Source: an uncultured Massilia sp.
Lineage (GTDB): Bacteria; Pseudomonadota; Gammaproteobacteria; Burkholderiales; Burkholderiaceae
NCBI GenBank assembly: GCA_946886065.1
Contig: CAMPHU010000239.1
Location: 1-6,669 of the forward strand
DNA: 6,669 nucleotides
Direction of reading: 5' to 3'
In this document: in pieces, positions 5,164 to 6,669 of the stretch
Layout: each line of letters starts with the position of its first letter
How positions within the stretch are numbered: the stretch's first letter is position 1
Notes under the pieces: generated by a model
The model's database searches: none
Told to the model about the DNA's origin: nothing
The model's input: only the letters and a program-made list of their open reading frames with translations
Translations under genes and position numbers: made by a program

Positions 5164-6669
5164 ATGATTCGAACAACACTGCTTGCCAGCCTGCTGCTGG
5201 CGACCGCCGTGGCAGGCCATGCCGCACCCGTCAATACGAACGCGAACGCCCCGGGCGAGGCCGCCGTCAAGGCCGCCAAGTATGCGGCCGCCACCTACCG
5301 CAACGATATCGTCGACACCCTGGCCCGGCTGGTCAGCTACAACACGGTAGCCGATCCCAAGGTCCCGTCCGACAAGAACCCCGTCCACATCGCCTTCAAG
5401 ACCGCGCTCAAGCAGGAGGCCCAGCGCCTGGGCCTGGACTATGCGGATCACGGCTGGGTCGTGATCGTCGGACTGGGCAGCGGCAGCGAGCGCGTCGGCG
5501 TCGTCACGCACGGCGACGTGCAGCCGGTCGACCCCAGCAAGTGGAAGAAATCGCCCTTCGTGCTGGACCGCACGAGCGAGCCGGGCAAGCTGCTGGCGCG
5601 CGGCGCCGAGGACGACAAGGGCCCGATCGCCACCGCGCTGTACGCGATGAAGGCGATCAAGGACCGCCAGGTGCCGCTGTCCAAGCGCATCGAGCTCTAC
5701 GTGTACATGGGCGAGGAATCGGACTGGGGGCCGCTGGTCGAGTTTCTAAAGACGCATGAGCCGCCGCAGATGAACATCACCCTCGACGCCGAGTACCCGG
5801 CGGTGACGGCCGAGAAGGGCTACGGCACGGTGGCCGTGACGATTCCGAAGCAGGGCGCGGAAGCGCCGAAGGAAGGCGCGCCCTACGTGGCGGAATTCGG
5901 CGGCGGCTTCTTCGGCAGCCAGATCCCGGAAGACGCCCAGGCGCTGATCGCGAACGCGACCCCGGAACTGGAAAAGCTGATCCGCGCGCGCGGCGCGAAG
6001 CAGGAGGGCATGCGCTACACCTTCGCATGGCAGGGCAAGAATCTGGCCGTGCGCGCCAAGGGCGTGTCGGCGCACTCGTCCAAGCCCGAGGACGGCGTGA
6101 ACGCGATCAGCATGCTGGCCGACGCGCTGGCGGTGCAGGACTGGCCCAACACGACTGCAGGCGGCGTGGTGAACTATCTGAACGACATGGTGGGCACCGG
6201 CATCCATGGCGAGAAATTCGGCAATATCGCCTACCGCGACAGCTTCATGGGACCGATGACCTTCGCGCCCACGGTCATCAAGCAGCGCGAGGACGGCATC
6301 GAAGTGTCGATCAACATGCGCCGCCCGCAGGGCAAGAGCACCGAGCAGCTGACCAACGAGGTCAATGCCGCGCTGGCGCAATGGCAGGGCAGGCGCCTGC
6401 CGCTGGCCAACATCTCGGTGCGCATCAACGAACCCTGGGTACAGAAGGATCCGCCGCAGCTGCCGATCCTGATGGGGGTGTTCTCGTACTTCACGGGGAT
6501 GAAGGATCCGAAGCCGATCGCGGTCGGCGGCGGGACCAATTCGCGCCTGTTCCCGAATGCGGTGAGTTTCGGGCCCACGATGCCGGGCAAGGTGTATACC
6601 GGGCATTCGGAGCATGAGTTCATCACGACCAGGCAGCTGCTGCTGAACCTGCAGATGTATACGGCGGTG
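5164..6669 (+). CDS. Exported M20-family dipeptidase (PepV/Sapep-like), 3' truncated
   Basis: The frame stays open from ATG 5164 to the last base (502 residues), so the stop lies beyond the window, though the final motif shows the protein is nearly complete. A Sec signal peptide, MIRTTLLASLLLATAVAGHA, probably cleaved after residue 20, points to the periplasm. The two-metal M20 site is complete: HGDV (His116, Asp118), RGAEDDKGP (bridging Asp150), MGEESDWG (catalytic base Glu184, ligand Glu185), LDAEYP (Asp208), and the C-terminal TGHSEHEF (His481). AHSSKPEDG (His304) belongs to the lid domain and GGGTNSRLFPNAVSFGP (from about 457) is typical of Xaa-His dipeptidases and PepV/Sapep relatives. 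It should release amino acids from dipeptides. GGAG-like GGAG (5148-5151) is 12 nt from the ATG, rather far. It runs divergently from the pirin gene. Confidence 0.9.
   Translation, partial: MIRTTLLASLLLATAVAGHAAPVNTNANAPGEAAVKAAKYAAATYRNDIVDTLARLVSYNTVADPKVPSDKNPVHIAFKTALKQEAQRLGLDYADHGWVVIVGLGSGSERVGVVTHGDVQPVDPSKWKKSPFVLDRTSEPGKLLARGAEDDKGPIATALYAMKAIKDRQVPLSKRIELYVYMGEESDWGPLVEFLKTHEPPQMNITLDAEYPAVTAEKGYGTVAVTIPKQGAEAPKEGAPYVAEFGGGFFGSQIPEDAQALIANATPELEKLIRARGAKQEGMRYTFAWQGKNLAVRAKGVSAHSSKPEDGVNAISMLADALAVQDWPNTTAGGVVNYLNDMVGTGIHGEKFGNIAYRDSFMGPMTFAPTVIKQREDGIEVSINMRRPQGKSTEQLTNEVNAALAQWQGRRLPLANISVRINEPWVQKDPPQLPILMGVFSYFTGMKDPKPIAVGGGTNSRLFPNAVSFGPTMPGKVYTGHSEHEFITTRQLLLNLQMYTAV

Noticed and set aside
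5746..6615. Minus-strand open frame of 289 codons opposite the dipeptidase
   Set aside because: It is antisense to a frame with all M20 metal ligands and is rich in Arg, His and Leu with no recognisable motif.
1..6669. A new defence, secondary-metabolite or other multi-gene system
   Set aside because: Genes alternate in strand, belong mostly to common enzyme families, and show no co-transcription or shared partner domains.

Overview
This high-GC window looks like ordinary chromosome from a betaproteobacterium. The GC-rich codon choice, dispersed repeats of the CCCGCGAAGGCGGG type and protein styles suggest an Oxalobacteraceae (Massilia-like) organism. This is inferred from general resemblance and was not tested by a search. 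I see no phage, transposon, CRISPR array, tRNA or rRNA, and no convincing new multi-gene system.

Layout. (1) 1-357, +: 3' end of a fumarylacetoacetate-hydrolase-family (YcgM/FAHD1-like) gene. (2) 371-505: two inverted copies of a palindromic dispersed repeat, one carrying a 22-nt hairpin insert. (3) 476-1309, -: uracil-DNA-glycosylase-superfamily-like protein whose last nine residues and stop codon are encoded by the repeat. (4) 1415-2272, +: alpha/beta-hydrolase-fold protein, divergent from (3). (5) 2282-3307, -: Rhizobium-etli-type (thermolabile) L-asparaginase, convergent with (4) across a hairpin that contains both stop codons. (6) 3308-3786: a 479-bp intergenic stretch with no credible gene but several perfect dyads, a candidate promoter and two leader hairpins. 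(7) 3787-4179, +: small secreted protein of unknown function. (8) 4165-5031, -: pirin-family cupin protein, overlapping the end of (7) tail to tail by 15 bp. (9) 5164 to the window end, +: exported M20-family (PepV/Sapep-like) dipeptidase, open at the right edge.

Strands alternate gene by gene, so almost every gene seems to be its own transcription unit and no operon is visible. The products are mostly small-molecule or peptide hydrolases and oxygenase-like enzymes (acylpyruvase, asparaginase, pirin, dipeptidase). A loose link through amino-acid scavenging can be drawn between the dipeptidase and the asparaginase, but gene order gives it no support. The parts most worth a second look are the repeat-derived C-terminus of the glycosylase-like protein, its atypical motif 1, and the dyad-rich region upstream of the asparaginase and the secreted protein.
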